Source of the DNA: Neptunicoccus cionae
GTDB lineage: Bacteria > Pseudomonadota > Alphaproteobacteria > Rhodobacterales > Rhodobacteraceae
Direction of reading: 5' to 3'
DNA: 64,000 bases
Assembly (NCBI RefSeq): GCF_014643735.1
Contig: NZ_BMKA01000001.1
Coordinates: 124,001 to 188,000 of the forward strand
Made by a program: the position numbers and the translations under genes. Below are positions 8,084 through 17,087 of the stretch, piece after piece (the first letter of the stretch is position 1; each line of letters opens with the position of its first letter). The notes beneath the pieces were generated by a model that saw only the letters and a list, made by a program, of their open reading frames with translations, did not search any database and was not told the origin of the DNA.

Positions 8084-9220
8084 TTACATTTTGCAGTCTT
8101 GGGCGTAGACGTCGCCGTGACCTTCAAGGGCGACACCAACGATTTTATTGGTGAAAACGTCGCCTTCTTTAATCACTTCACGCACATAGATGTCTTGAAT
8201 CGGGTGGTTGTTGTTCCCGAATTTGAAGTCACCCCGCGTGCTGGCGAAATCAGCCTCTTTCAAGGCAGCGCGGAAGGCATCTGCGTCCTTAACGCTCGCC
8301 TTACCCATTGCGCTTAGCAGCAGGTTTGCGGTGTCAAAACCCTGACTGGCGTAAAGCGATGGCAGGCGGTCGTATTCGGCCTGAAAACTTTCTACGAACG
8401 CCTTGTTGGTGGCGTTGTCGATGTCCTTGCTCCACTGGGAGGTGTTGCGCACGCCGAGGGCGGCGTCGCCTACCGCTTGCAGGATGCCCTGATCAAAGCT
8501 GAAGGCAGGGCCGACCACGGGAAGGTCGATGCCACTGTCGGCGTATTGCTTCAGGAAGGAAATCCCCATGCCGCCCGGCAGAAAGAAGAACACGCTGTCT
8601 GCACCAGAAGCGCGGATTTGCGCAATCTCGGAGGCGTAATCGGTCTGGCCGAGTTTTGTCAGCAACTCACCGGAAAGTTCGCCTTTGTACTGGCCCTTAA
8701 AACCGGTCAGCGCATCGACACCAGCCGGATAGTTCGGCGCGAGGATGAAGGTGTTTTTGTAGCCTTCGGATGTTGCATGTGCGCCCGCAGCCTCGTGCAG
8801 GTTGTCGTTCTGCCATGCGACGTTGAAGTAGTTTTCGTGACAGCCCTTACCGGCCAGCGCGGATGGTCCCGCATTGGGCGACAGGTAAATTTTGCCTTGT
8901 GCGGTCGCGCTCGGGATCACGGCCATGGCGAGGTTGGACCAGATGATGCCAGTCATCACATCGACCTTTTCGGACTGGATCATTTTGTCGGCCAGCTGCA
9001 CCGCAATATCCGGCTTGCGTTGGTCGTCTTCGATCACCACTTCGATGTCGGTGTTGCCGGACTGTTTCACAGCCAGCATAAAGCCGTCGCGCACGTCAAT
9101 CCCGAGCCCTGCGCCGCCGCCGGACAGGGTTGTGATCATACCAACCTTAAGCGGTTCGGCCAGTCCGGCGGTGCCAAGTGCGGCCAGCGCGGTTGCGAGT
9201 GCCAGTGTTTTTATTTTCAT
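8084..9220 (-). CDS. Periplasmic substrate-binding protein (LivK type)
   Basis: 378-residue exported solute-binding protein. The start is set at ATG 9220 because it yields a clean signal peptide (KIKTLALATALAALGTAGLA, cleaved before EPLKVG) and has GGGAG upstream. The mature part begins with the family motif VGMITTLSGGGAGLGIDVRDG and continues with two alpha/beta lobes. As part of the anthranilate operon it is the likely specificity component; aromatic-acid binding proteins of this family exist, but the ligand cannot be read from sequence. Confidence 0.9.
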   Translation of the reverse strand: MKIKTLALATALAALGTAGLAEPLKVGMITTLSGGGAGLGIDVRDGFMLAVKQSGNTDIEVVIEDDQRKPDIAVQLADKMIQSEKVDVMTGIIWSNLAMAVIPSATAQGKIYLSPNAGPSALAGKGCHENYFNVAWQNDNLHEAAGAHATSEGYKNTFILAPNYPAGVDALTGFKGQYKGELSGELLTKLGQTDYASEIAQIRASGADSVFFFLPGGMGISFLKQYADSGIDLPVVGPAFSFDQGILQAVGDAALGVRNTSQWSKDIDNATNKAFVESFQAEYDRLPSLYASQGFDTANLLLSAMGKASVKDADAFRAALKEADFASTRGDFKFGNNNHPIQDIYVREVIKEGDVFTNKIVGVALEGHGDVYAQDCKM

Positions 9221-9266
9221 TATAGTTCTCCCTTGTTGTCGGTTTTTTCTGTTGGTTGTCGATAGG

Positions 9267-10889
9267 TTATGAATCCACATCCTGCTTCAAAAGGAAACGC
9301 TGAATTTTCCCTGTCTGGGTTTTTGGCAAACCTTCTGTGAAGACAATTCGTCTGGGGTATTTGTAGGGCGCGATCTGCGCTTTGACGAAATCCTGTAAGG
9401 CTTTGGCGGTGGCGTCGTCTGCTGTGCCGGACTGCAAGACCACATGGGCCACTACGATTGTGCCCCGTTCGTCGTCCGGCGCGCCGATCACGGCACATTC
9501 CGCAACCTGTTCATGGGCGAGAAGTGCTGCCTCTACCTCGGGGCCGGCAATGTTATAGCCCGATGAAACGATCATGTCGTCGTTGCGGGCGGCAAAGTGT
9601 AATGCGCCGTTTTCATCCATGGAAAACGCATCGCCGGTGATGTTCCAGCCGTCTTTCACATATTTGGCCTGTCGGTCATCCGCGAGGTAACGGCACCCTG
9701 TTGGCCCCCGCACAGCGAGGCGGCCAACAGTGCCACGGGGCGCTTCGGCACCGGTCTCGTCGATGATCTTGGCTTCATAACCGCTGACCGGTTTGCCGGT
9801 GCAGGCGGGGGCGTGATCGTCAAAACGGTTGGTGACAAAAATATGCAGCATCTCCGTTGCGCCGATCCCGTCGAGCATGGGTTTGCCGGTTTTCTCCATC
9901 CACGCCTGATAGACCGGCGCGGGCAGGGTTTCCCCTGCAGATACGGCGGCCCGCAGGCTCGACAGATCGGCACCTTCATCCATCGCGGCCAGCATAGCGC
10001 GGTAAGCTGTCGGCGCGGTGAAACAGACGGTTGCGCGGTATTTCTCGATGATCTCGATCATATTGGGCGGGGAGGCTGTTTCCAGCAGGGTCGCTGCCGC
10101 ACCGAACCGCAGCGGGAAAATCGCCAAACCGCCGAGCCCGAAAGTAAAGGCCAGCGGCGGGGAGCCGATGAACACATCTTCAGGCGTGACGTTCAGGACT
10201 TCTTTTGCATAACCGTCTGCGATGATCAGCAAATCGCGGTGAAAATGCATCGTTGCCTTTGGCGCGCCGGTTGTACCCGATGTGAAGCCAAGCAGCGCCA
10301 CATCGTCCCGTCCGGTTTTCACAGCTTCAAATTGCACCGGTTTTTCCAGCGCCAACCTGTCCAGTTCGGCATCGTGGTTGGATGTGCCGTCAAAGCCGAT
10401 GACATGGGTCAGGGTGGCGTTCCCCTTGGCGCAGGCGACCATTTCATCCATCAACCGCGTGTCGCACAGGGCGTGGGTGATCTCTGCCTTGTCTACGATC
10501 TTGACCAGCTCTGCGCTGCGCAGCATGGGCATGGTGTTAACCACCACCGCACCGGCCTTGGTTGCGGCCAGCCAGCAGGCCACCATCGCAGGATTATTGG
10601 CGGAACGGATCAGCACACGATTCCCCGGTTTGACGCCGAAATCTTCCACCAGAACATGGGCCAGACGGTTGGTCCAGTCGGTCAGTTCCTTATAGGTACG
10701 CCGCCGCCCGTTGCCGATCAGGGCCGTATGATCGCCGAACCCTTTGTCCACCATCGCATCAGTCAGCTCCACTGCGGCATTCAGGTGTTCGGGATAGTCA
10801 AACCCTTGCAGCAGGAAGTCGGGCCAAGTGTTCTTCGGGGGCAGATTGTCCCGTGTGAAACTGTCGGTATGTGCGCTTGGCCCTAGCAT
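9267..10889 (-). CDS. 2-aminobenzoate-CoA ligase (benzoate-CoA ligase family)
   Basis: 540-residue AMP-forming acid-thiol ligase. The ATP/AMP motif LLGFTSGTTGAPKATMHFH is near residue 200, the adenine motif GIGATEMLHIF near 340, and the C-terminal catalytic lysine motif PKTQTGKIQRFLL is present. Sequence style and length fit benzoate/2-aminobenzoate-CoA ligases. It would activate anthranilate with CoA and ATP in the cytoplasm, making the substrate of the monooxygenase/reductase encoded at the head of the same operon. Benzoate or salicylate are alternative substrates; the neighbour enzyme makes anthranilate the best guess. Confidence 0.85.
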   Translation of the reverse strand: MLGPSAHTDSFTRDNLPPKNTWPDFLLQGFDYPEHLNAAVELTDAMVDKGFGDHTALIGNGRRRTYKELTDWTNRLAHVLVEDFGVKPGNRVLIRSANNPAMVACWLAATKAGAVVVNTMPMLRSAELVKIVDKAEITHALCDTRLMDEMVACAKGNATLTHVIGFDGTSNHDAELDRLALEKPVQFEAVKTGRDDVALLGFTSGTTGAPKATMHFHRDLLIIADGYAKEVLNVTPEDVFIGSPPLAFTFGLGGLAIFPLRFGAAATLLETASPPNMIEIIEKYRATVCFTAPTAYRAMLAAMDEGADLSSLRAAVSAGETLPAPVYQAWMEKTGKPMLDGIGATEMLHIFVTNRFDDHAPACTGKPVSGYEAKIIDETGAEAPRGTVGRLAVRGPTGCRYLADDRQAKYVKDGWNITGDAFSMDENGALHFAARNDDMIVSSGYNIAGPEVEAALLAHEQVAECAVIGAPDDERGTIVVAHVVLQSGTADDATAKALQDFVKAQIAPYKYPRRIVFTEGLPKTQTGKIQRFLLKQDVDS

Positions 10890-10903
10890 GTTTCCTGTCT
10901 CTC

Positions 10904-12055
10904 CTATGCGCCCAGAGTCTGGCGGGCGATGATGACTTTTTGAACGTCGGATGCACCTTCGTAGATCCGCAGTGCCCTGATTTCGCGGTAGAGCTTTTCC
11001 ACCGTTTCACCGGAGCGAACCCCGTCGCCGCCATGAAGCTGCACCGCAGCGTCGATGACTTTTTGGGCCTGATCGGTGGAAAACAGCTTGGCCATCGCGG
11101 CTTCACGGGTGATGCGCGGGGCGCCGCTGTCCTTGGTCCATGCGGCGCGGTAGATCAGCAGGGCGCTGGCATCTACATCGACGGCCATATCCGCAATATG
11201 CCCCTGCACCAGTTGCAGATCGAACAGGGGCGCGCCCTGAACGTGTCGGCTGGTCACGCGAGCAAGGGATTCATCAAGCGCTCGGCGGGCAAACCCCAGT
11301 GCCGCCGCCGCCACGGTGGAGCGGAACACATCCAGCACCGACATGGCAATCTTAAAGCCCTCGCCGCTGTTGCCGATCATCGCTGACTTTGGAATCCGGC
11401 AATCGGTAAACCGCAGGGTGGCCAACGGATGGGGTGCGATGGTTTCCAACCGTTCAGCCACTTCAAATCCGGCGGTGTTGGCAGGTACGATGAACGCCGA
11501 AAGCCCCTTAGCACCCGGCGCATCGCCGGTGCGGGCGAACACTGTGTAGACATCCGCAATGCCGCCGTTGGAAATCCACGTTTTCTCGCCGTTCAAGACG
11601 TAGTCATCGCCGTCCAGCGTCGCCGTCATGCTGGAGCTGGCCACATCGGAGCCGGATTGGGGTTCGGTCAGGGCAAAGGCGGAGATCGCTTCGCCCTTGC
11701 GGGTTTTGCTTAGCCATTCGGATTTCTGAGCGTCAGACCCGAACAGGGAAATCGCGCCAGTGCCAAGCCCTTGCATCGCAAAGGCAAAATCCGCCAGCCC
11801 GTCATGGCGGGCAAGGGTTTCGCGGATCAGACAGAGCGTGCGGACGTCCAAAGGCGCATCCGTCTGCGGATCAACAGCCGAATGGGTCAGCCAGCCGCCT
11901 TTGCCCAGTGCCGCGACGATGGAACGACAGGCGTCGTCGGTGTCCGAATGATCAATAGCGGCCAGATGCTCTGTCGCCCATGCGTCCAGGTTGGCGGCCA
12001 AATTACGGTGGCGGTCTTCAAAGAAGGGCCAGTTCAAGAAGGTTTTGTCTGCCAT
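10904..12055 (-). CDS. Acyl-CoA dehydrogenase
   Basis: 383-residue FAD acyl-CoA dehydrogenase. Landmarks: [20 protein letters not shown] (FAD/substrate loop, about residue 130), the C-terminal [20 protein letters not shown] block and a [17 protein letters not shown] ending, where the glutamate of YEG occupies the usual catalytic-base position. Its start overlaps the enoyl-CoA hydratase stop by 1 base. In the CoA-bound anthranilate pathway an alicyclic acyl-CoA must be desaturated and hydrated after ring reduction, which this gene and its neighbour would do. Confidence 0.88.
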   Translation of the reverse strand: MADKTFLNWPFFEDRHRNLAANLDAWATEHLAAIDHSDTDDACRSIVAALGKGGWLTHSAVDPQTDAPLDVRTLCLIRETLARHDGLADFAFAMQGLGTGAISLFGSDAQKSEWLSKTRKGEAISAFALTEPQSGSDVASSSMTATLDGDDYVLNGEKTWISNGGIADVYTVFARTGDAPGAKGLSAFIVPANTAGFEVAERLETIAPHPLATLRFTDCRIPKSAMIGNSGEGFKIAMSVLDVFRSTVAAAALGFARRALDESLARVTSRHVQGAPLFDLQLVQGHIADMAVDVDASALLIYRAAWTKDSGAPRITREAAMAKLFSTDQAQKVIDAAVQLHGGDGVRSGETVEKLYREIRALRIYEGASDVQKVIIARQTLGA

Positions 12056-12861
12056 CAGTTGCCCTCAAACACGGGTTTTTCCTTGGCAACAAAGGCGTTG
12101 AAGGCGCGTTCAAAATCGGCGGTCTGCATGCAGATGGCTTGCGCCTGTGCCTCGGCTTCAATCGCCTGTTCGATGGACATGGACCATTCCTGCGCCAGCA
12201 TTGTTTTGGTCATCATGTTGCCGAAGTTCGGCCCCGCTGCGATCCGGCTCGCCATTTTTTCTGCGGCTGCGTCCAGTTCGTCAGCTGGAACAACCGAATT
12301 GTAAAAGCCCCAGTTGGCCCCTTCTTCCGCATTCATCGACCGCCCCGTGTAAAGCAGTTCTGCCGCTCGGCCCTGTCCAATAATGCGGGGCAGGATCGCA
12401 CAAGCGCCCATGTCACACCCCGCCAGCCCAACACGGGTAAACAGGAAGGCGCATTTGGCTTCCGGTGTGGCAATCCGCAGGTCCGATGCCATGGCGATGA
12501 TCGCACCAGCCCCTACGCAAACCCCGTCAATCGCCGCAATCACCGGCTTGCCGCAGTTCACAATCGCTTTGACCAGATCGCCGGTCATGCGGGTGAAAGC
12601 CAGCAGTTCCTTCATGCTCATCTTTGTCAGCGGGCCGATAATGTCATGCACATCACCACCGGACGAAAAATTACCGCCGTTCGAGGCAAAGACAACCGCG
12701 TTTACGTCATCCGCATAGACCAGATCGCGGAACCAGTCGCGCAGTTCGGCATAGCTGTCAAAGGTTAGCGGGTTCTTGCGTTCGGGCCGGTCCAGCGCGA
12801 TTGTCGCGATACCATCCTCGATCTCGCATTTGAAATGTTTCACGTCAGTGCGCATGGTCAT
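12055..12861 (-). CDS. Enoyl-CoA hydratase/isomerase (crotonase family)
   Basis: 268-residue crotonase-fold protein with the oxyanion-hole segments [17 protein letters not shown] (about residue 65) and [20 protein letters not shown] (about 115), where GAGA carries the usual glycine, followed by ARVGLAG-like [13 protein letters not shown]. It may hydrate or hydrolytically open the ring-derived enoyl-CoA. ATGA-type overlap with marR upstream and a 1-base overlap with the dehydrogenase downstream show one translationally coupled unit. An in-frame ATG two codons later is an alternative start. Confidence 0.87.
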   Translation of the reverse strand: MTMRTDVKHFKCEIEDGIATIALDRPERKNPLTFDSYAELRDWFRDLVYADDVNAVVFASNGGNFSSGGDVHDIIGPLTKMSMKELLAFTRMTGDLVKAIVNCGKPVIAAIDGVCVGAGAIIAMASDLRIATPEAKCAFLFTRVGLAGCDMGACAILPRIIGQGRAAELLYTGRSMNAEEGANWGFYNSVVPADELDAAAEKMASRIAAGPNFGNMMTKTMLAQEWSMSIEQAIEAEAQAQAICMQTADFERAFNAFVAKEKPVFEGN

Positions 12862-13334
12862 TGTTTCTTCTCCCGAAGGCTTGTTTCCAGTTGTTCCAGC
12901 CGGTTCCCGATATTGGCTGCGTCCTGCGCGCCAAATTCGCCAAGCATCTCGTTGATCCAGCTTTCATGAGCAGCGGCCTGTGCCGCAAATTCTTTTTCGC
13001 CGCGTTCTGTCAGGCGCACCTGCCACGCGCGGCGGTCGTTCGGTACGGCGACCCGCACCAGAAACCCGTCTTCTACCAGTCGATCCACGATGCCAGTGAC
13101 GTTGCCGTTAGACACCCGCAAAACCTCGGAAAGCTGGCTCATCTTCAGCCCGTCGGAATAGCGCGACAGGGCGGCCATCACATCGAAACGGGGCAGGGTA
13201 GAGGCGAACTCTCGTCGCAGGTTGTCCCTGATCTGGCTTTCTATCGCGCGGCTGGCCTTAAGAAAGCGCAACCACAGGCGCAACCGTTCCTTAGAGGCCG
13301 GATCATCCGGTAAAATGGGGGAAGGCGCGCTCAT
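12858..13334 (-). CDS. MarR-family regulator of the anthranilate operon
   Basis: 158-residue MarR regulator: a winged helix at about residues 50-110 ([20 protein letters not shown] as recognition region, then [20 protein letters not shown] as wing) between dimerisation helices. The start at 13334 overlaps the SDR stop (ATGA) and gives the usual length; a longer upstream reading is possible but overlaps the SDR. MarR regulators of aromatic CoA pathways are typically released by the acyl-CoA intermediate. Being inside the operon implies autoregulation, probably at the dyad at 16434-16460. Confidence 0.9.
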   Translation of the reverse strand: MSAPSPILPDDPASKERLRLWLRFLKASRAIESQIRDNLRREFASTLPRFDVMAALSRYSDGLKMSQLSEVLRVSNGNVTGIVDRLVEDGFLVRVAVPNDRRAWQVRLTERGEKEFAAQAAAHESWINEMLGEFGAQDAANIGNRLEQLETSLREKKQ

Positions 13335-14068
13335 ATCTCGCCCCCCGACAGGCTGAGCGTGTGGCCATTTACGGAACGCGCCCCGTCCGAGCACAACCAA
13401 AGCGCCGTGCTCGCCACCTCATCGGTTTGGATAAAACGGCGTTGCGGATTGGTCTTTTGCAGAGATTTTATTGCTTGCTCGCGGGGCATTCCGGTTGTCT
13501 CCACGATGTTCTCTACGGAACGCTCCAGCAGCGGGGTTTCCACGAAACCGGGGCAGATCGCATTCACCGTGATCCCCGTTGCTGCCAGTTCCAGCGAAAG
13601 CGCGCGGGTCAGCCCCACCACCGCGTGTTTTGCAGCACAATAGCCCGCCACATAAGGATAGCCTTTCAACCCCGCCGTCGATGCAATGGCGATCATGCGC
13701 CCTTCGCCCGCGGCTTTCATATCGGGCAGAACCGCCTGCCACAGGTGAAACACGCCTGCCAGATTAACATCGGTCATGGCGTGTAAATCTGCGCTGGTCA
13801 TCTTTGCAAAGGGTTTGCTGAGCGCGGCACCCGCATTGGCAATCGCAACCGTAACGGGGCCGTTTTCTTTGCGGGCGGCATTGATAGCGTCTTCTACCGA
13901 AGCAACGTCGGTCACATCGCAAATCTGATAGGGCAGGCCTTGCGCTTTTAACGGCGCTTCGCTGCGCCCGAGGATGGTGACTTTTGCACCCTTACTGGCA
14001 AAGGCTTGCGCGATTTCCGCGCCAACGCCCGTGCCGCCACCGGATATAACAACGTGCTGCTGGGTCAT
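13331..14068 (-). CDS. Short-chain dehydrogenase/reductase, probable 3-hydroxyacyl-CoA dehydrogenase
   Basis: 245-residue classical SDR. Rossmann motif [13 protein letters not shown] at residue 8, NAG motif (AIANAGAA) near 82, catalytic Ser in [11 protein letters not shown] and the YCAAKHA (Y-x3-K) pair near 152. The C-terminus [21 protein letters not shown] is normal for the family. Its position between the ring-reducing flavoenzyme and beta-oxidation-type genes suggests oxidation of a hydroxyacyl-CoA intermediate with NAD. It overlaps the upstream gene by 4 bases (ATGA). Confidence 0.88.
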   Translation of the reverse strand: MTQQHVVISGGGTGVGAEIAQAFASKGAKVTILGRSEAPLKAQGLPYQICDVTDVASVEDAINAARKENGPVTVAIANAGAALSKPFAKMTSADLHAMTDVNLAGVFHLWQAVLPDMKAAGEGRMIAIASTAGLKGYPYVAGYCAAKHAVVGLTRALSLELAATGITVNAICPGFVETPLLERSVENIVETTGMPREQAIKSLQKTNPQRRFIQTDEVASTALWLCSDGARSVNGHTLSLSGGEI

Positions 14069-16359
14069 ACCTTGCCCACCATTTCCGCCTGCCGGTCCGC
14101 CAGACGCCAGTGCTGGTCACGTCCTGCGTCATAGGGCTGTGGCCAGTTTTCCTGACGATCACCGATGTCTGTCGCAGCATGTAGCGTCCAGTAAGGGTCC
14201 GCGAGATGGGGCCGCGCGAGGCACACCAGATCGGCCCGTCCTGCCATCAGGATGGAATTGACGTGGTCGGGTTCATAAATGTTGCCCACGGCCATCGTTT
14301 TGATCCCCGCTTCGTTGCGGATGCGATCGGAAAACGGGGTCTGGAACATACGGCCATAGACCGGTTGCGCCTCGGTCGAGGTCTGACCGGCGGAGACGTC
14401 AATAATATCGGCGCCAGCGCCTTCAAACATCTGCGCGATCTGCACAGCCTCGTCAGGGGTGACGCCATCATCGCCTGCCCAATCGTTCGCCGAAATCCGC
14501 ACCGCCATCGGTTTTTCCGCAGGCCAGACGGCCCGCATCGCCGCAAACACCTCAAGCGGGTAGCGCATCCGGTTTTCCAGCGACCCGCCGTATTCATCGG
14601 TTCGGATGTTGGACAGGGGCGAGATATAGGAAGAGATCAGATACCCGTGGGCCGCGTGCAGTTCGATCATGTCAAACCCCGCAGCCTGCGCCATTTCTGC
14701 CGCGGCAACGAACTGGTCCCGCACCATATCCATGTCTGCGCGGGTCATCGCCTGCGGCGTTGCATTTCCATCGGACCACGGAATGTCTGACGCGGACAGG
14801 ACCGGCCAGTTGTCGCTTTCAAGCGGCTGATCCATGCCTTCCCAGCCCACGCGGGTCGATCCCTTGCGCCCCGAATGGCCGATCTGACAGCAGGTCTTCG
14901 CATCGGTCTCGCCGTGGATGAAATCATTCAGCCGTTGCCACGCGGCCTGATGCTCCGGCGCATAAAGACCTGGACAGCCCGGTGTAATCCGGCCCTCGGG
15001 CGACACGCAGGTCATCTCCGTATAAACCAGCCCCGCGCCGCCCTTGGCGCGTTCGCTGTAATGGATCAGGTGCCAGTCGGTCGGGCAGCCGTCCACGGCC
15101 TTATATTGCGCCATCGGTGACACAACGATGCGGTTTTTCAAGTGCATATCGCGCAGTTGGAACGGCGCGAACATCGGTGCACGGGGCGGGGTGGTCTCTG
15201 CGCCGCCTGCCTGTTTTTGGAACCATGCCTCGGCAGAGGCCAGCCAGTTTGGGTCCCGCTCGCGCAGGTTTTCATGGCTGATCCGTTGGGATCGGGTCAG
15301 CAAGGAATAGTTCAGCTGCACAGGGTCCAGATGCAGATAACGTTCCACATCCTCAAACCACTCAACCGAATTGCGGGCCGCAGATTGCAGGCGCAGCACT
15401 TCCAGCCTGCGCTGATCCTGATATTTATCAAAAGCGGCGTCGAGATCAAGTTCTCCGGTGATATATTCCGCCAGTTCTATCGCGCTTTCCAAGGCCAGCT
15501 TGGTGCCCGACCCGATGGAAAAATGCGCCGTGGCAGAGGCATCGCCCAGCAGGACGACATTCTCATGGCTCCAGTTTTCGCAGAGCACGCGGGGGAAGCG
15601 TATCCACGCCGAGCCGCGAATGTGGTTGGCGTTGGTCATCAACGCATGGCCGCCCAGATGGTCCTTGAAAATGTCCTCGCAGATTTTGATGCTGGCCTGC
15701 TGGTCGATGTCGCCAAACCCGTAGGCATCAAAAGTGTCCTGAGAACATTCAACGATAAAAGTCGCGGTGTCGTCGTTGAATTGATAGGCATGGGCCCAGA
15801 CCCAGCCTTTGTCCGTTTCCTCAAAAATAAAGGTAAAGGCATCATCGAATTTCTGGTGAGTGCCGAGCCAGACAAACTGGCAGGTGCGCAGGTCGATATC
15901 TGGCTTGAACGTATCGGCAAACTCCATCCGCGTTTTGGAATTCAGCCCGTCAGCAGCCACAACCACATCATATTCGGACTGATAGGCGGCGGCGGATTTC
16001 ACCTCGGTTTCAAATCGCAGGTCAACGCCAAGTGCGCGAGCCCGTTCCTGAAGGATCAGCAGCAGCCGCTGCCGCCCGATGCCGCAAAACCCGTGGCCGG
16101 TGGACAGCATCTTCTGCCCCTGATGGTGCACTGCGATATCGTCCCAATAGGCGAAATGCTTGCGAATTTCAGCGGCGGAATCCGGATCGTTCGCGTGCAG
16201 ATTGTCGAGCGTTTCGTCCGACAAAACCACGCCCCAGCCGAAAGTGTCATCCAGCTTGTTGCGCTCCATCAGCACCACCTCTGCCAAAGGCTGGCGCAGC
16301 TTCATGGAAATCGCAAAATAGAGACCGGCGGGTCCACCACCCAAAACAGCTATACGCAT
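14065..16359 (-). CDS. Bifunctional 2-aminobenzoyl-CoA (salicylyl-CoA) monooxygenase/reductase
   Basis: 764-residue two-domain flavoprotein. Residues 1-about 385 form a group A flavin monooxygenase ([17 protein letters not shown] at the start, [20 protein letters not shown] near 290). Residues about 395-764 form an Old Yellow Enzyme-type reductase ([20 protein letters not shown]; the H-x2-H-like pair in [23 protein letters not shown]). This fusion is known from aerobic 2-aminobenzoyl-CoA monooxygenase/reductase, which hydroxylates and then reduces the ring without cleaving it by a dioxygenase. It is the first gene of a 12-gene operon with its own ligase and transporter. Salicylyl-CoA 5-hydroxylase is the alternative name for close relatives. 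Confidence 0.9.
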   Translation of the reverse strand: MRIAVLGGGPAGLYFAISMKLRQPLAEVVLMERNKLDDTFGWGVVLSDETLDNLHANDPDSAAEIRKHFAYWDDIAVHHQGQKMLSTGHGFCGIGRQRLLLILQERARALGVDLRFETEVKSAAAYQSEYDVVVAADGLNSKTRMEFADTFKPDIDLRTCQFVWLGTHQKFDDAFTFIFEETDKGWVWAHAYQFNDDTATFIVECSQDTFDAYGFGDIDQQASIKICEDIFKDHLGGHALMTNANHIRGSAWIRFPRVLCENWSHENVVLLGDASATAHFSIGSGTKLALESAIELAEYITGELDLDAAFDKYQDQRRLEVLRLQSAARNSVEWFEDVERYLHLDPVQLNYSLLTRSQRISHENLRERDPNWLASAEAWFQKQAGGAETTPPRAPMFAPFQLRDMHLKNRIVVSPMAQYKAVDGCPTDWHLIHYSERAKGGAGLVYTEMTCVSPEGRITPGCPGLYAPEHQAAWQRLNDFIHGETDAKTCCQIGHSGRKGSTRVGWEGMDQPLESDNWPVLSASDIPWSDGNATPQAMTRADMDMVRDQFVAAAEMAQAAGFDMIELHAAHGYLISSYISPLSNIRTDEYGGSLENRMRYPLEVFAAMRAVWPAEKPMAVRISANDWAGDDGVTPDEAVQIAQMFEGAGADIIDVSAGQTSTEAQPVYGRMFQTPFSDRIRNEAGIKTMAVGNIYEPDHVNSILMAGRADLVCLARPHLADPYWTLHAATDIGDRQENWPQPYDAGRDQHWRLADRQAEMVGKV

Positions 16360-16433
16360 CCGATATGTCGTCCTCTCTGAGGGTCAGCACCGAGGCGCTG
16401 GATACAGGAAGGCTAGGATGAGTCGCGATTTCG

Positions 16434-16460
16434 TTCAAGTAAAAATATTTTAAGGTTGAA
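16434..16460. promoter_or_regulatory. Candidate MarR operator upstream of the anthranilate operon
   Basis: TTCAA (16434-16438) and TTGAA (16456-16460) flank the AT palindrome AAAATATTTT (16442-16451), all centred near 16447. It lies about 75-100 bases upstream of the first operon gene, in the only non-coding stretch at that end. Dyads of this size are typical for MarR binding; assignment is inferred from position. Confidence 0.45.
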
Positions 16461-16506
16461 GTAAGTGGGTGATAGGATGTTAACCATTTTGCGGTTTTGT
16501 ATTCGC

Positions 16507-17025
16507 ATGGTGAACTACCGAAGGCCTAAAATTGCCGGTGCGACTGTGTTTGTAACCGTTGTGCTCGCTCATCGTGGCGAGGATATTCTGGTGCGATACA
16601 TTGATGTTTTGCGCGGTGCGGTTCGGCAGACACTCAGAGCGCAACCTTTTGGTATGGATGCCTTTGTTGTGCTACCGGATCACTTCCACTGTGTGATAAC
16701 CCTGCCTGACGGAGATGCGGATTATGCGCGGCGGATTGGTGCGATTAAGGCGCGGTTTGTTATGGGGATTCGCAAGGTTGGGTATGTTCCGCCGCTGGAT
16801 GTGCCGGTTGTATCGCGGGGGCGGTTTGCCGGGCTGAAGCCCGGTCTACGGCTTGAAAAGCGGGAGGTTGGGGTTTGGCAGCGGCGATTTTGGGAACATC
16901 ACATCCGCGACGAGCGGGATTATCGTAACCACTTGCGGTATTGCTGGAACAATCCGGTCAAGCACGGGTACGTTACGCGGGCCAAGGATTGGCCGTCTTC
17001 GTCATACCACCGCGACAATGGGTAG
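16507..17025 (+). CDS. REP-associated tyrosine transposase (RAYT, IS200/Y1-HUH family)
   Basis: 172 residues from ATG 16507 (VNYRRPKIAGATVFVTVVLA, the common RAYT start). The HUH metal motif is in VVLPDHFHCVITLPDGDADY and the tyrosine region is RDERDYRNHLRYCWNNPVKHG, preceded by GVWQRRFWEHH. RAYTs are single-copy, domesticated relatives of IS200 transposases linked to REP palindromes. Here a REP pair follows directly and supplies the stop codon. A REP-like palindrome also lies inside the gene (16829-16844), where it encodes an unusual GLKPGLR insertion. No IS ends or target duplication were seen. Confidence 0.92.
   Translation: MVNYRRPKIAGATVFVTVVLAHRGEDILVRYIDVLRGAVRQTLRAQPFGMDAFVVLPDHFHCVITLPDGDADYARRIGAIKARFVMGIRKVGYVPPLDVPVVSRGRFAGLKPGLRLEKREVGVWQRRFWEHHIRDERDYRNHLRYCWNNPVKHGYVTRAKDWPSSSYHRDNG
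16829..16844. repeat. REP-like palindrome inside the RAYT coding sequence
   Basis: CCGGGCT-GA-AGCCCGG, a perfect 7-bp stem with a 2-base loop, followed by TCTAC. It matches the stem and loop of the two REPs after the gene (CGGGCT..AGCCCG) apart from the base pairs at the foot. It stays in frame. Confidence 0.75.
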
Positions 17026-17083
17026 GTCGGGCTTCAGCCCGACCAATAAACGCAAAATAGTGTCGGGCTGAAGCCCGACCTAC
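17022..17083. repeat. Inverted pair of REP elements (BIME-like)
   Basis: Two near-identical hairpins in opposite orientation: the first begins with GTAG at 17022 and ends at 17044, the second runs 17062-17083 and ends with CTAC. Each has a stem with GTCGGGCT/AGCCCGAC pairing around TC or GA. They are separated by 17 AT-rich bases. The 5' GTAG tetranucleotide at the hairpin foot is the hallmark of REPs recognised by RAYT enzymes. The pair also lies between the convergent RAYT and ettA genes and may act as a transcript terminator for both. Confidence 0.88.
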
Positions 17084-17087
17084 GGTA

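Noticed and set aside
16507-17083. Mobile IS200/IS605 insertion sequence
   Set aside because: The gene is of the REP-associated subgroup, no left/right IS ends or tnpB are visible, and the flanks are REP hairpins.
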